From assembly GCF_900129505.1 (NCBI RefSeq), contig NZ_LT670818.1, forward strand, positions 6,667,001 to 6,731,000: a stretch of DNA of 64,000 nt. Reading direction: 5' to 3'. Below are positions 20,847-29,040 of the stretch, one piece after another (positions within the stretch are counted from its first letter, which is position 1; each line of letters begins with the position of its first letter). The DNA comes from Bradyrhizobium erythrophlei. Its GTDB lineage: Bacteria > Pseudomonadota > Alphaproteobacteria > Rhizobiales > Xanthobacteraceae. Made by a program: the position numbers and the translations under genes. The notes beneath the pieces are model-generated. The model saw only the letters and a program-made list of their open reading frames with translations. It was not told where the DNA came from and made no database searches.

Positions 20847-22642
20847 AGTCGGAAATCCGGCCGGCGCCGGTGGCGCCGGGAAATGTGACCATCCAATCCC
20901 TTCCGGACGGCAGCCTGCGCGTGCGCAATGCGGCGGCGCCGGGCCCCTGTCCCGACCGCTTGACGGAGCAACTGGAGCACTGGGCGGCGGTCGCTCCCGA
21001 TCGCGTGTTTCTCGCTGGCCGCGACGGCGAGGGCTGGCGGAGCGTGACCTACCGCGAAGCCCTCAACGCGGCGCGCGCGATTGGCCAGGCCCTGCTCGAT
21101 CGCGGTCTCTCCGCCTCGCGGCTCGTCCTGATCCTGTCAGGCAACGGAATCGAACACGGCCTGCTGTCGCTCGGATGTCTGCACGTGGGCATCCCGTTCG
21201 TGCCACTGTCGACGGCCTACTCGTTGGTTTCGACCGATTTCGCCAGGCTGCGGGAGATTGTCGCTCAAGTGGACCCGGGCCTCGTGTTCGCAGATGACGG
21301 CGACCTTTATGCGGCTGCGCTTCTTGCCAGCACCCCAGCGGATGCCGAGGTCGTGATCGTGCGTGGCAATCCCGGCCGTGACGCGACGCCTTTCGATGCC
21401 TTGCTCGCGACCGCTCCGACCGATGCCTTGGAGGCGGCTGCCCTGGCCGTCAATCCCGACACCCTAGCCAAACTGCTGTTCACCTCCGGCTCAACCGGAA
21501 TTCCGAAGGGCGTCATCAGCACGCACCGGATGTGGTGCGGCGTCATGCCGATCGCATTGGCGTTATACCCCGCGCTTGCGGAGGAGCCTCCTGTGCTCGT
21601 CGACTGGCTGCCCTGGAACCACGTCTTCGGCGGTACCGTCAGTTTTGGTCTCGCACTGTTCAACGGCGGAAGTCTGTATATCGATGATGGCAAGCCGCTG
21701 CCGGGTCAAATCGAGAAGACGGTTCGCAACTTGCGCGAGGTTGCGCCGCTGCTCTACTCGAATGTGCCGAAAGGTTACGAGGAGTTGCTTCCCTGGTTGC
21801 GCCGCGATCGCGCGCTGCGGGAAAATTTCTTCAGCCGCGTTCGGTTCATGCAATATTCCGGGGCCAGCATCGCCCAGCATGTCTGCGACGCTTTCGATGA
21901 ACTTGCACGCGAGACGATTGGCGTCCCCATTCCGTGGATGACGCTGCTGGGCTCGACCGAGGCCGGCATGATCACGGCCCACCGCCATTCGGATGCGACG
22001 CGTGCCGGCTGTGTCGGCCTGCCGCCACCAGGCGTCACGCTGAAGCTCGCGCCAGTCGACGGCAAGCTGGAAGTGCGGGTTCAAGGCCCAACCGTAACGC
22101 CGGGCTATTGGCGCCGCGACGATCTCACCCGCGGCGCCTTCGACGAGGATGGATTCTTGCGCACCGGTGACGCGCTCGACTGGGCGGAACCCGGAAACCG
22201 GCAAGCCGGCTTGCGCTACGGCGGCCGCCTTGCCGAGGACTTCAAGCTGGCCACCGGCACGTGGGTCCGCGTCGGCGCCCTCAGGGCGCATCTCCTGCAA
22301 CATCTGACGCCCGAGCTGCGCGATGTGGTGATCGCCGGGGAAAACCGGGATTACATCGCCGTCCTGGGGCTTCCATCCACGCCGGAGATTGCGGAGGACA
22401 AGGCGGTGCGGGAACGGTTGCGCGCCAAATTGGCGGTCCTGAAAGCGGAAGCCGGCGGAAGCGCCCAGCGTGTGCTGCGTTTCGCTTTCCTGACGGAAAA
22501 GCTCTCCATCGACACCGGCGAACTGACGGACAAGGGCGTCATCAGTCAACGCAACATTCTGCGGCGCCACGCGGGGTTGATCGAGTGGCTCTACGCACAC
22601 GACGCGGGGGATCAGGTGATCTGCCTGAAGGCGGACGCATAA
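20840..22642 (+). CDS. fcs: feruloyl/p-coumaroyl-CoA synthetase
   Basis: Adenylate-forming CoA ligase of 600 residues. The AMP-binding P-loop is LFTSGSTGIPKGV, with DWLPWNHVFGG, GSTEAGM and FLRTGDALDW downstream. The order and spacing (WNHVFGGTVSFGLALFNGGSLYIDDGKP) are those of feruloyl-CoA synthases such as Fcs/FerA and R. palustris CouB. It would activate hydroxycinnamates for side-chain shortening. It is coupled to the crotonase gene just upstream. Substrate choice between ferulate, coumarate and others cannot be read from sequence. Confidence 0.88.
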   Translation: MLKSEIRPAPVAPGNVTIQSLPDGSLRVRNAAAPGPCPDRLTEQLEHWAAVAPDRVFLAGRDGEGWRSVTYREALNAARAIGQALLDRGLSASRLVLILSGNGIEHGLLSLGCLHVGIPFVPLSTAYSLVSTDFARLREIVAQVDPGLVFADDGDLYAAALLASTPADAEVVIVRGNPGRDATPFDALLATAPTDALEAAALAVNPDTLAKLLFTSGSTGIPKGVISTHRMWCGVMPIALALYPALAEEPPVLVDWLPWNHVFGGTVSFGLALFNGGSLYIDDGKPLPGQIEKTVRNLREVAPLLYSNVPKGYEELLPWLRRDRALRENFFSRVRFMQYSGASIAQHVCDAFDELARETIGVPIPWMTLLGSTEAGMITAHRHSDATRAGCVGLPPPGVTLKLAPVDGKLEVRVQGPTVTPGYWRRDDLTRGAFDEDGFLRTGDALDWAEPGNRQAGLRYGGRLAEDFKLATGTWVRVGALRAHLLQHLTPELRDVVIAGENRDYIAVLGLPSTPEIAEDKAVRERLRAKLAVLKAEAGGSAQRVLRFAFLTEKLSIDTGELTDKGVISQRNILRRHAGLIEWLYAHDAGDQVICLKADA

Positions 22643-22871
22643 CAATAAGATGAGGCGCCTGCGTAATTGGCAGGCACTCCCGTTTCGGCCGCCCCATCCG
22701 TGGCGATCGAAGCAAGATGACGCCGCTCGAATGCACGTTGGTTAGCCGGCGGCTCCAGCTGCAGTATCATCAACTCTATTCAAATAATTGCCGCGCCGCG
22801 CTCGCGTATATGTGTTCTGCAGTGCGGAATAGGGTGCTCTATATCTCCGTAAGGGGGGCCGGAGAAACGGG

Positions 22872-23711
22872 ATGATGGCTGAAAGGACCGCGACGAATCG
22901 TGGAGGCCAGGCCGCGCGGGGTGAACTGAACGGGCATGGGAGAAACGGCGTCGAAACTCTTGGCCGGTCAGAGCAAGACCTCACCACCGAACGCAGCCAG
23001 CCCACGTGCCTGGTCGTAGAAGACGACCGCACCATGCGGCACCTCGTCGTCAGTTACCTTGAAGAACACGACATCCGTGCCATCTCGGCGTCCGGGCGAG
23101 GAGAGGTGGCTGGTCTGCTCGCCGATGAGGGGCCCAGCGTCGTGATACTCGATCTGCGGCTTGGCCAGGAGGATGGTCTCGATCTGCTCCGCGAAATCCG
23201 GTCGCACTCCGATGTTCCCGTGATCATTACCACCGGTCATCGGCGTGACGAAATCGACAGGGTGGTGGGCCTCGAACTCGGCGCCGATGATTACATCACC
23301 AAGCCTTTCGGTTTGAGGGAGCTTCTGGCGCGCATCCGGGCGGTCCTGCGCCGGCGGGAAGCTGGACAAACGTTGGTCCAGCGGGATCCGGAAAGAGGCC
23401 GCAGCCGATTTGGGAACTGGCAGCTCGATCGGCGCAGCCGGCGCCTCAGTGATTCCAGCGGCGTCCCGGTCGCGCTAACGAAGGGTGAATATGCGCTGCT
23501 GATTGCCTTTCTCGATGCGCCGCAACGGCCACTCTCTCGTGAATACCTGCTGCAGGCGACGCGCATCCACGAAGATGTATTCGACCGCAGCATTGACGTG
23601 CAGGTGTTGCGCCTGCGCCGCAAACTGGAGACCGATCCCAGCGCCCCGAGCGTCATCCTGACTGAACGCGGCGTCGGCTACGTGTTTGCGCTGCCCGTCG
23701 AGACGCTTTGA
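22872..23711 (+). CDS. VirG-like OmpR-family response regulator
   Basis: DNA-binding response regulator. After an N-terminal extension of about 45 polar residues comes a receiver (CLVVEDDRTMRHLVVSYL, phospho-Asp in VVILDLRLGQEDGLDLLR, Lys in ITKPFGLRELLARIR) and a winged helix (LTKGEYALLIAFLDAPQRPLSRE, FDRSIDVQVLRLRRKLE, GVGYVFALP). QEDGL after the phospho-Asp and the DRSIDV-LRLRRKLE segment closely resemble Agrobacterium VirG. A VirA-like kinase lies 2 kb downstream in the same direction, making a probable pair. The next frame begins overlapping the stop, but its real start is further on. Confidence 0.87.
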   Translation: MMAERTATNRGGQAARGELNGHGRNGVETLGRSEQDLTTERSQPTCLVVEDDRTMRHLVVSYLEEHDIRAISASGRGEVAGLLADEGPSVVILDLRLGQEDGLDLLREIRSHSDVPVIITTGHRRDEIDRVVGLELGADDYITKPFGLRELLARIRAVLRRREAGQTLVQRDPERGRSRFGNWQLDRRSRRLSDSSGVPVALTKGEYALLIAFLDAPQRPLSREYLLQATRIHEDVFDRSIDVQVLRLRRKLETDPSAPSVILTERGVGYVFALPVETL

Positions 23712-23899
23712 GGATGGTGGGCCGGGCAGAACGGCAATCGGTTGCCCCGCGTGTTTTGCGCACTGCAGGGGTGCCCGGCTCCCGAAAACGCAAGCCGCGG
23801 CACTCCATTACAATCGTAGCCTCAATTTCCCGCGTTGGAATGATACGGCAACATGCCCACGGCAAAGTCTCCCGAGCCAACTATTTTTGGGAGAGGCCA

Positions 23900-24667
23900 A
23901 TGCATTTCGAAAAGCAGTTATCCGACGCGCTGTCGCCGCTTTTGTTCACCGGGCAACGAGACGCGAGGACGATATCGCCGTCACCGGGCTTATCGTTGTC
24001 GACTACGGGCCCAGCTTTCGTCAAGCGATACCGGGGCGTGCGGCCGCATGTTTATTCGTTCCATCAGATCGACCTGCGCCGAGGTGAAAGCCATCGCACA
24101 AGCGGGGGCGCACCGATCCGAGCGAGGCCGGAGCAGGATGCGCCGAGGCGCGTGATCCCTGCCGCGATTTTCCGTGGCGGCGCCTGGGTTATCGGGGCGC
24201 TTGCGGCGACCGGTGAAATCGTATTTTCGAGATTCCTGCTCGCGTTCATGTCCTGGACGATGGGGGAGGTGCTGGCGGGCTGTGCTGCCTATGCCCAAGC
24301 GATGTACCCCTGCTATGTCGAGGACGAGCTTGTCGGGCAGGGGGACGTCGGTCAGGGGGAAAGTGGCAATCCGTCGGGCGTGAAGCCCGTCCTGCGGTCG
24401 CCATCGCGTCGGACCGAGTCCACCGTAATGGTCCCTGTTGCGGTCGAACGCGCTGCGCGATCGGAGGCGCCGGGAGTTGCTTCGCCGGGCTGTAGCGCGT
24501 CGCTCACGTCGTTGGCAGGAAAATTGTGGTCGCGCCTCCGCGCCATGCGCGACAGGCGCCTGGCGGTGGCGGAGTTGCGATCCCTCGACGATCGCGCTTT
24601 GCGCGACATCGGGATCTGTCGCTTCGACATTGAATGTTTTGCTGGGCATGGAGATCGCCGCGAATGA
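23900..24667 (+). CDS. hypothetical protein with C-terminal DUF1127-like motif
   Basis: A 255-residue protein of mixed composition. Around residues 100-150 there is a hydrophobic stretch (IPAAIFRGGAWVIGALAATG, FLLAFMSWTMGEVLAG) that could be one or two membrane segments. The last 45 residues (RRLAVAELRSLDDRALRDIGICRFDIE) match the DUF1127 pattern of small regulatory proteins linked to RNA and phosphate metabolism. The start ATG follows GGGAGAGG at 23889-23896, a very strong ribosome site, so the open extension to 23708 is rejected. It overlaps the peroxidase start as ATGA. Confidence 0.65.
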   Translation: MHFEKQLSDALSPLLFTGQRDARTISPSPGLSLSTTGPAFVKRYRGVRPHVYSFHQIDLRRGESHRTSGGAPIRARPEQDAPRRVIPAAIFRGGAWVIGALAATGEIVFSRFLLAFMSWTMGEVLAGCAAYAQAMYPCYVEDELVGQGDVGQGESGNPSGVKPVLRSPSRRTESTVMVPVAVERAARSEAPGVASPGCSASLTSLAGKLWSRLRAMRDRRLAVAELRSLDDRALRDIGICRFDIECFAGHGDRRE

Positions 24668-25701
24668 TCCGATCGTGGTCGCCGGCCTTGTGCCGGCGGC
24701 ACCGTCTGGAAATGGTGTTTGCGTGCGGGCCGGTAGTACCGGCCTTTCTGCGCGCCCGCCCGTGGTCGCTCTGGATCTGTCTGGCGCTGCTGCTCCCGCT
24801 GGGAAGCGCTGCGGGGCAGGTTCCCGATACCCAGGCGGCCGCCAAGCCTTCGCCCGATCAGGAACCGATCACCCCGATTCCGCCGCCGCCGGCGGCGGAC
24901 CCGCTGAAGCTCAAGCTCGGAGAAAGTCTGTTCGGCGACCCGCGTCTGTCCAGAGACGGCCAGCTCGCGTGCTCCTCCTGTCACGACTTGCGAACAAATG
25001 GTGCCAGCAGTGGCCGAAGGACGTTTGCCCATGACGGATCGAAGGCGCCGTTCGAGATTCTCACGGTTTTCAACGCGGCGCTCAGTTTTCGACTGAACTG
25101 GGAGGGTAACTTCCGGGCCCTCGGCGCGCAGGCCGAGTCGTCGCTGGAAAACCCGGCCAACATGCACACCAGCGTCGAGGAAGTGCTGGGGAAGCTCAAT
25201 GCCGATCCGGAGATGGTGAAGCGATTCCGCGCCGCTTACGGGCACCCACCGGATCGCGCGAGCTTCCTTGACGCGCTTGTGACCTTCGAGAACTCGCTGC
25301 TCACACCGGGCAGCCGCTTCGACCGCTGGCTTGGTGGTGATGCGTCGGCGCTATCGGCCGAAGAGGAGGGCGGCTATCAGTTGTTCAAGTCGCTTGGCTG
25401 CAGTTCGTGCCATCAGGGTGTAAATGTCGGAGGCAATCTCTTCGAGCGACAGGGGATCTTTCGGCCGCTGGTCGCGGCCAAGCCCGAGATCGTGCGGGTG
25501 CCGAGCCTGCGCAACGTCGCGACGACGCCGCCCTATTTTCATGACGGCAACACGCCGACCCTCAAAGAGGCCGTCCGCAAGATGGCCGCGGCGCAGCTGG
25601 ATCGAACGCTGTCGGATCAGCAGGTCGATTCCATCGTTGCCTTCCTGCAAACGCTGACCGGAACATATCGCGGCGCACCCGTGGTGGGAGCGGCGCCATG
25701 A
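24664..25701 (+). CDS. di-haem cytochrome c peroxidase (CcpA/MauG family)
   Basis: Exported di-haem c protein of 345 residues. An N-terminal hydrophobic segment (WSLWICLALLLPLGSAAG) is a signal or anchor. Two c-type haem sites, CSSCHDLRTNG and CSSCHQGVN, lie in two cytochrome domains, and LFGDPRLSRDGQLACSSCH is the typical entry of the family. The family reduces peroxide or, as MauG, makes oxidative protein modifications; which applies is unknown. It is coupled by ATGA to the DUF1127 gene before it and overlaps the sensor-kinase start by four bases (ATGA), so peroxidase and kinase are one transcription unit. Confidence 0.88.
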   Translation: MIRSWSPALCRRHRLEMVFACGPVVPAFLRARPWSLWICLALLLPLGSAAGQVPDTQAAAKPSPDQEPITPIPPPPAADPLKLKLGESLFGDPRLSRDGQLACSSCHDLRTNGASSGRRTFAHDGSKAPFEILTVFNAALSFRLNWEGNFRALGAQAESSLENPANMHTSVEEVLGKLNADPEMVKRFRAAYGHPPDRASFLDALVTFENSLLTPGSRFDRWLGGDASALSAEEEGGYQLFKSLGCSSCHQGVNVGGNLFERQGIFRPLVAAKPEIVRVPSLRNVATTPPYFHDGNTPTLKEAVRKMAAAQLDRTLSDQQVDSIVAFLQTLTGTYRGAPVVGAAP

Positions 25702-28208
25702 AACTGACACCCGTTGTAGCGGTCGTTTCCCTGCTCGTTGTGCTGCTCACCTGGCTGTCGCTGCGCGCGATCAATCCGGAGGCGGAGTTGTTCGACCATG
25801 CGCTTGCGGAGATCGACCGTTTCGCGACCGTCGAAAATGCGTTGTACCGCGACGTCTTCACCGCGCGCGCCGGCACCTTGCGCAACTACGATCCGCTGGT
25901 TCGGGAGATCAACGCGTTGCGCAATTCGCTCGATCGATTGCGCGCAACTGCCGTCATCGATGCCGAGACGGCGGCGGCCGTCGAACGGCTCGCGACCTCC
26001 GTTGACCGGCAGGAAGAGCTGGTCGAGAAGTTCAAGAGCGACAATGCCCTGCTGCACAATTCGCTTTCGTTTTTCGGACGGTTCAGCGTGCGTCCGGTTT
26101 CTTCGGAGCTGGAGCCGGCAATCGGCTCGGCCGCCGCTGCGATGCTGCATCTGACGCTGGATACTTCATCGGCGGCTGCGGGCGAGGTTCGGGATCGGCT
26201 GGATGCAGTGGCCAGACAGACGCCTGCCTCCGATAGCGATTCCGTTGCACCGCTGCTGGCGCATGGGCGGCTGCTCCATGACCTTCTGCCTGCAGTTGAC
26301 AATACCCTGAAAGCGATGCGTGCGGTGCCGCGAAAGCCGGACCAGGACGCTCTCCGGTCGATGATCCTGATGCGCCAGATGGCATCGCGGACGACGGCAC
26401 GGCAGTTTCGCCGGGTGCTTTACGGGACATCGCTGCTTCTGGTCGGGTTCCTGGTTTATCTTGGTCTGCAGCTGCGCTCGCGCGCAAAGGCGCTGCAGCG
26501 CCGCGCCGCGTTCGAGCATGTGATCGCGGGTATCTCGATGCGCTTCATCAACGCGCAGCCGCAGAATGTCGATGCCGAGATCGAAAGGGCGCTCGACGAC
26601 ATGGCGCGGTGCATCGGCTCGGACCGTGCCTATTTTGTGCGGTCAGGCCCCGCGCCGCGGTCGTATGTCTGGTGCAAAGCCGGCAAGAGCTTTCCGCGGG
26701 GCTGGCCGGAGAACGCGCCGGCGCTCGCGGCTCGGTTCGATCCCGTGTTCGATGGGATCGTCCATGTCGGCAGCGTCGATCGGATGCCGGCGGGAGAAAA
26801 AAAGGACGCATGCATCGCCCTGGGCCTGGGGGGATGGGGGTGCGCGACGAATGTCAGCCCGGACGGCGACAGCTTCGTTCTGGGTTTTGATGCGATCGGC
26901 CGCCCGTGTCACATTACGACACCGGGCGAACTCAGTCTGCTGCGGATGGCTCTCGATACCATCGTCTATGCGGTCGGGCGGCAAGCCATGGAAAACGAGC
27001 GCGCACGGCTGGAGACGCGCCTGCGGCAGGCTCGCCGCCTTGAAGCGGTCGGTACTTTCACCAGCGGTATTGCGCACAACTTCAACAATATTCTGGGTGG
27101 CATTCTCGGCCATTCCGAGGTGCTGGAAGATCGCCTCGGTTCCGACGCCCGACTGCTTCGCAATCTCAGTGCGATTCGCCGCGGCGCGGAGCGGGCACGC
27201 GACCTCGTCGATCAGATGCTTGCCTTCGGACGCCGCCGCGACGCGCGGCGCTGTCCCGTCAGCGTGCGGGCTTTGGTTGCCGAGGCCGAGTCGCTCTTGA
27301 ACGTGTCGCTGCCGCCGGGAATCGAGCTTTCAATCCAGGAACCGCCGGCAGCCGCCGTCGTTTCCGGCGAATCGGCGCAATTGCAGCAGGTGATCTTCAA
27401 TCTCTGCAACAACGCGGGTCAGGCCATGGAGAATGCCGGGCAAATCGAGCTCGACGCGGAACTGCTCGAACTGACCGGCGCTCGCTCGCTCAGCCACGGC
27501 GAGCTTCAACCGGGACGCTATGTACTCCTTGCGGTGAGCGACTCCGGCCGCGGCATGGACGGGGCAACCCTGGCGCGGATCTTCGAACCTTTCTTCACCA
27601 CCCGTTCGGCCGGCAACGGCCTCGGACTGTCAACGGTACGTGAAATCGTGCGTGAGCATGGCGGAACGATGAACGTGACGAGTACACCGGGCGAAGGCAC
27701 ACGTTTCGAGGTCTGGTTGCCGGCTCTGGCGACGAGCGGGGCGGCACTGCAGCTGGATGCGGCGGCGGTCCCGCTCGGCCGCGGCGAAACGATATTGATG
27801 GTTGCCAACGAAAGCGCGCGCTTATTAAGGGACGAAGAGACCCTGGCGGCACTCGGCTACGAACCGGTCGGCTTCACGGACGGACAGGTGGCGCTGGCCG
27901 CGTGCCGGGACAGACCGGAGCGGTTTGATGCGCTGGTCGTCGGCCATCTCGGATCGGCCAGTGCATCTCTCGGACTTGCGGCGGCGTTGCATCAGGCTGC
28001 GCCCCGCCTGCCAATCGTGTTGGCAACGAAATCCACCGAAGAAATCGGCGCCGATAGCCTGGTGATCGCCGGTGTCACCGACGTTGTGCGCTGGCCGATC
28101 GCTGCCGCGGAAATCGCAGCGGCACTCGATCGCTGTTCGCAGCAGACGAAGCTCGAAATGAAGGCGCCGCCGGGCGCGGCGCGCGAGAGTTGTTCCCTGG
28201 AAGGTTGA
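25698..28208 (+). CDS. VirA-like membrane sensor histidine kinase with degenerate receiver
   Basis: An 836-residue kinase: membrane segment at 4-22, a helical DAHL-type sensory domain (about 30-235), second membrane segment at 239-258, a GAF-like domain (about 270-430), HisKA with His460 in GIAHNFNNILGGILGHSE, HATPase (about 555-690, with NLCNNAGQAM and GNGLGLSTV), and a C-terminal receiver fold. This layout is that of VirA-like kinases, which respond to plant phenolics and sugars. The receiver has lost its chemistry: ILMVANES replaces the acidic VDDE, DALVVGHLG lacks the acceptor Asp, and DVVRWPI replaces KP. It shares an operon with the di-haem peroxidase. Confidence 0.87.
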   Translation: MKLTPVVAVVSLLVVLLTWLSLRAINPEAELFDHALAEIDRFATVENALYRDVFTARAGTLRNYDPLVREINALRNSLDRLRATAVIDAETAAAVERLATSVDRQEELVEKFKSDNALLHNSLSFFGRFSVRPVSSELEPAIGSAAAAMLHLTLDTSSAAAGEVRDRLDAVARQTPASDSDSVAPLLAHGRLLHDLLPAVDNTLKAMRAVPRKPDQDALRSMILMRQMASRTTARQFRRVLYGTSLLLVGFLVYLGLQLRSRAKALQRRAAFEHVIAGISMRFINAQPQNVDAEIERALDDMARCIGSDRAYFVRSGPAPRSYVWCKAGKSFPRGWPENAPALAARFDPVFDGIVHVGSVDRMPAGEKKDACIALGLGGWGCATNVSPDGDSFVLGFDAIGRPCHITTPGELSLLRMALDTIVYAVGRQAMENERARLETRLRQARRLEAVGTFTSGIAHNFNNILGGILGHSEVLEDRLGSDARLLRNLSAIRRGAERARDLVDQMLAFGRRRDARRCPVSVRALVAEAESLLNVSLPPGIELSIQEPPAAAVVSGESAQLQQVIFNLCNNAGQAMENAGQIELDAELLELTGARSLSHGELQPGRYVLLAVSDSGRGMDGATLARIFEPFFTTRSAGNGLGLSTVREIVREHGGTMNVTSTPGEGTRFEVWLPALATSGAALQLDAAAVPLGRGETILMVANESARLLRDEETLAALGYEPVGFTDGQVALAACRDRPERFDALVVGHLGSASASLGLAAALHQAAPRLPIVLATKSTEEIGADSLVIAGVTDVVRWPIAAAEIAAALDRCSQQTKLEMKAPPGAARESCSLEG

Positions 28209-28437
28209 GTCGGATTCATGCCTTTTTTGTTGCCAAAGCAACTATTTTGTGGGAGGCTTCGGTTCAAAGGGGGCTGAGAGCAAGTACAACTGCCGTGCCC
28301 GTCGGGGAGGGAAGATGTCTCACAACTCAGGCGCGCCTGGGCGTTACGAGGGACCGATGGCCGTGATCGGTCAACGCGGTATCGCGGGATTGCGACAAGA
28401 CCCATGGACAGCGAACATTTCACGGCCGGCCGCCGGC

Positions 28438-28968
28438 TCAGGGCTCGGTTTGACTGGTCACGGCGCCGAGGTTGGCGTGGACGCGCCGGAGCAAATCAAT
28501 CAGGATTTCCCGCTCCTCCTTTCGAAGACAGGACAGCAACCGGCGCTCGCGCTCCAGCGCCGCGACAATCACTTCGTCGTGGATGGCTCGTCCTTTAGGC
28601 GTCAGCGAAACCGAGTGGCTGCGTCCGTCGCGCGGATCGGTCTCGATCGCGATCAGGTCGCGGGCTTGCATCATGGTCAGGGTGCGGCTGACCGGCCCCT
28701 TGTCAAAGCCGATGACGTGACAGATGCGCGAGGCGGTAATGCCCGGTTCGATCGCGAGCAACGACATGATCCGCCATTCCGTGACATTGATGCCGAAGTG
28801 CTTCTGGTAAAACACCGTGGCGCTGCGCGACAGCTTATTGGCGATGAAGGTGACAAAGGCAGGCACGTAGCGCTCGAGATCGAGCGTCGGGCCTGCTTTG
28901 GCGCGGCCGATTCGTGCCGCCTTTCGGGGCGTGTGGGTCGATCCGTTCTTGCCCATCGCTCGCATCAT
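28438..28968 (-). CDS. MarR-family transcriptional regulator
   Basis: Winged-helix repressor of about 176 residues. WRIMSLLAIEPGITASRICHVIGFDKGPVSRTLTMMQARDLI is the recognition helix region and ETDPRDGRSHSVSLTPKG the wing. MarR proteins of this kind (for example CouR) release DNA on binding an aromatic acid or its CoA ester. It is divergent from the P450 gene with 72 bases between the starts, so it most likely controls that gene and itself. The frame is open to 29208 but the upstream part overlaps the P450 gene; starts at 28968, 28965 or 28956 are all possible. Confidence 0.87.
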   Translation of the reverse strand: MMRAMGKNGSTHTPRKAARIGRAKAGPTLDLERYVPAFVTFIANKLSRSATVFYQKHFGINVTEWRIMSLLAIEPGITASRICHVIGFDKGPVSRTLTMMQARDLIAIETDPRDGRSHSVSLTPKGRAIHDEVIVAALERERRLLSCLRKEEREILIDLLRRVHANLGAVTSQTEP

Positions 28969-29040
28969 CCTCGCAAACACGCGCTCGAGAAATAGAGACT
29001 TAAGCCGCAGCTTTACAAGACTCAACTTCGGGAGGCTCGC
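28969..29040. promoter_or_regulatory. divergent promoter/operator region between marR and the P450 gene
   Basis: The 72-base gap must hold both promoters and a MarR operator. It contains the palindrome CTTAAG at about 28999-29004 and a GGGAGG ribosome site just before the P450 ATG. AGACTTAAGC and AGACTCAACT are near-repeats on either side of the presumed core. No exact operator can be assigned. Confidence 0.4.

Noticed and set aside
28249..28995. 248-residue plus-strand frame
   Set aside because: Mostly antisense to the MarR gene; the first part lies in the gap after the kinase and has no family features.
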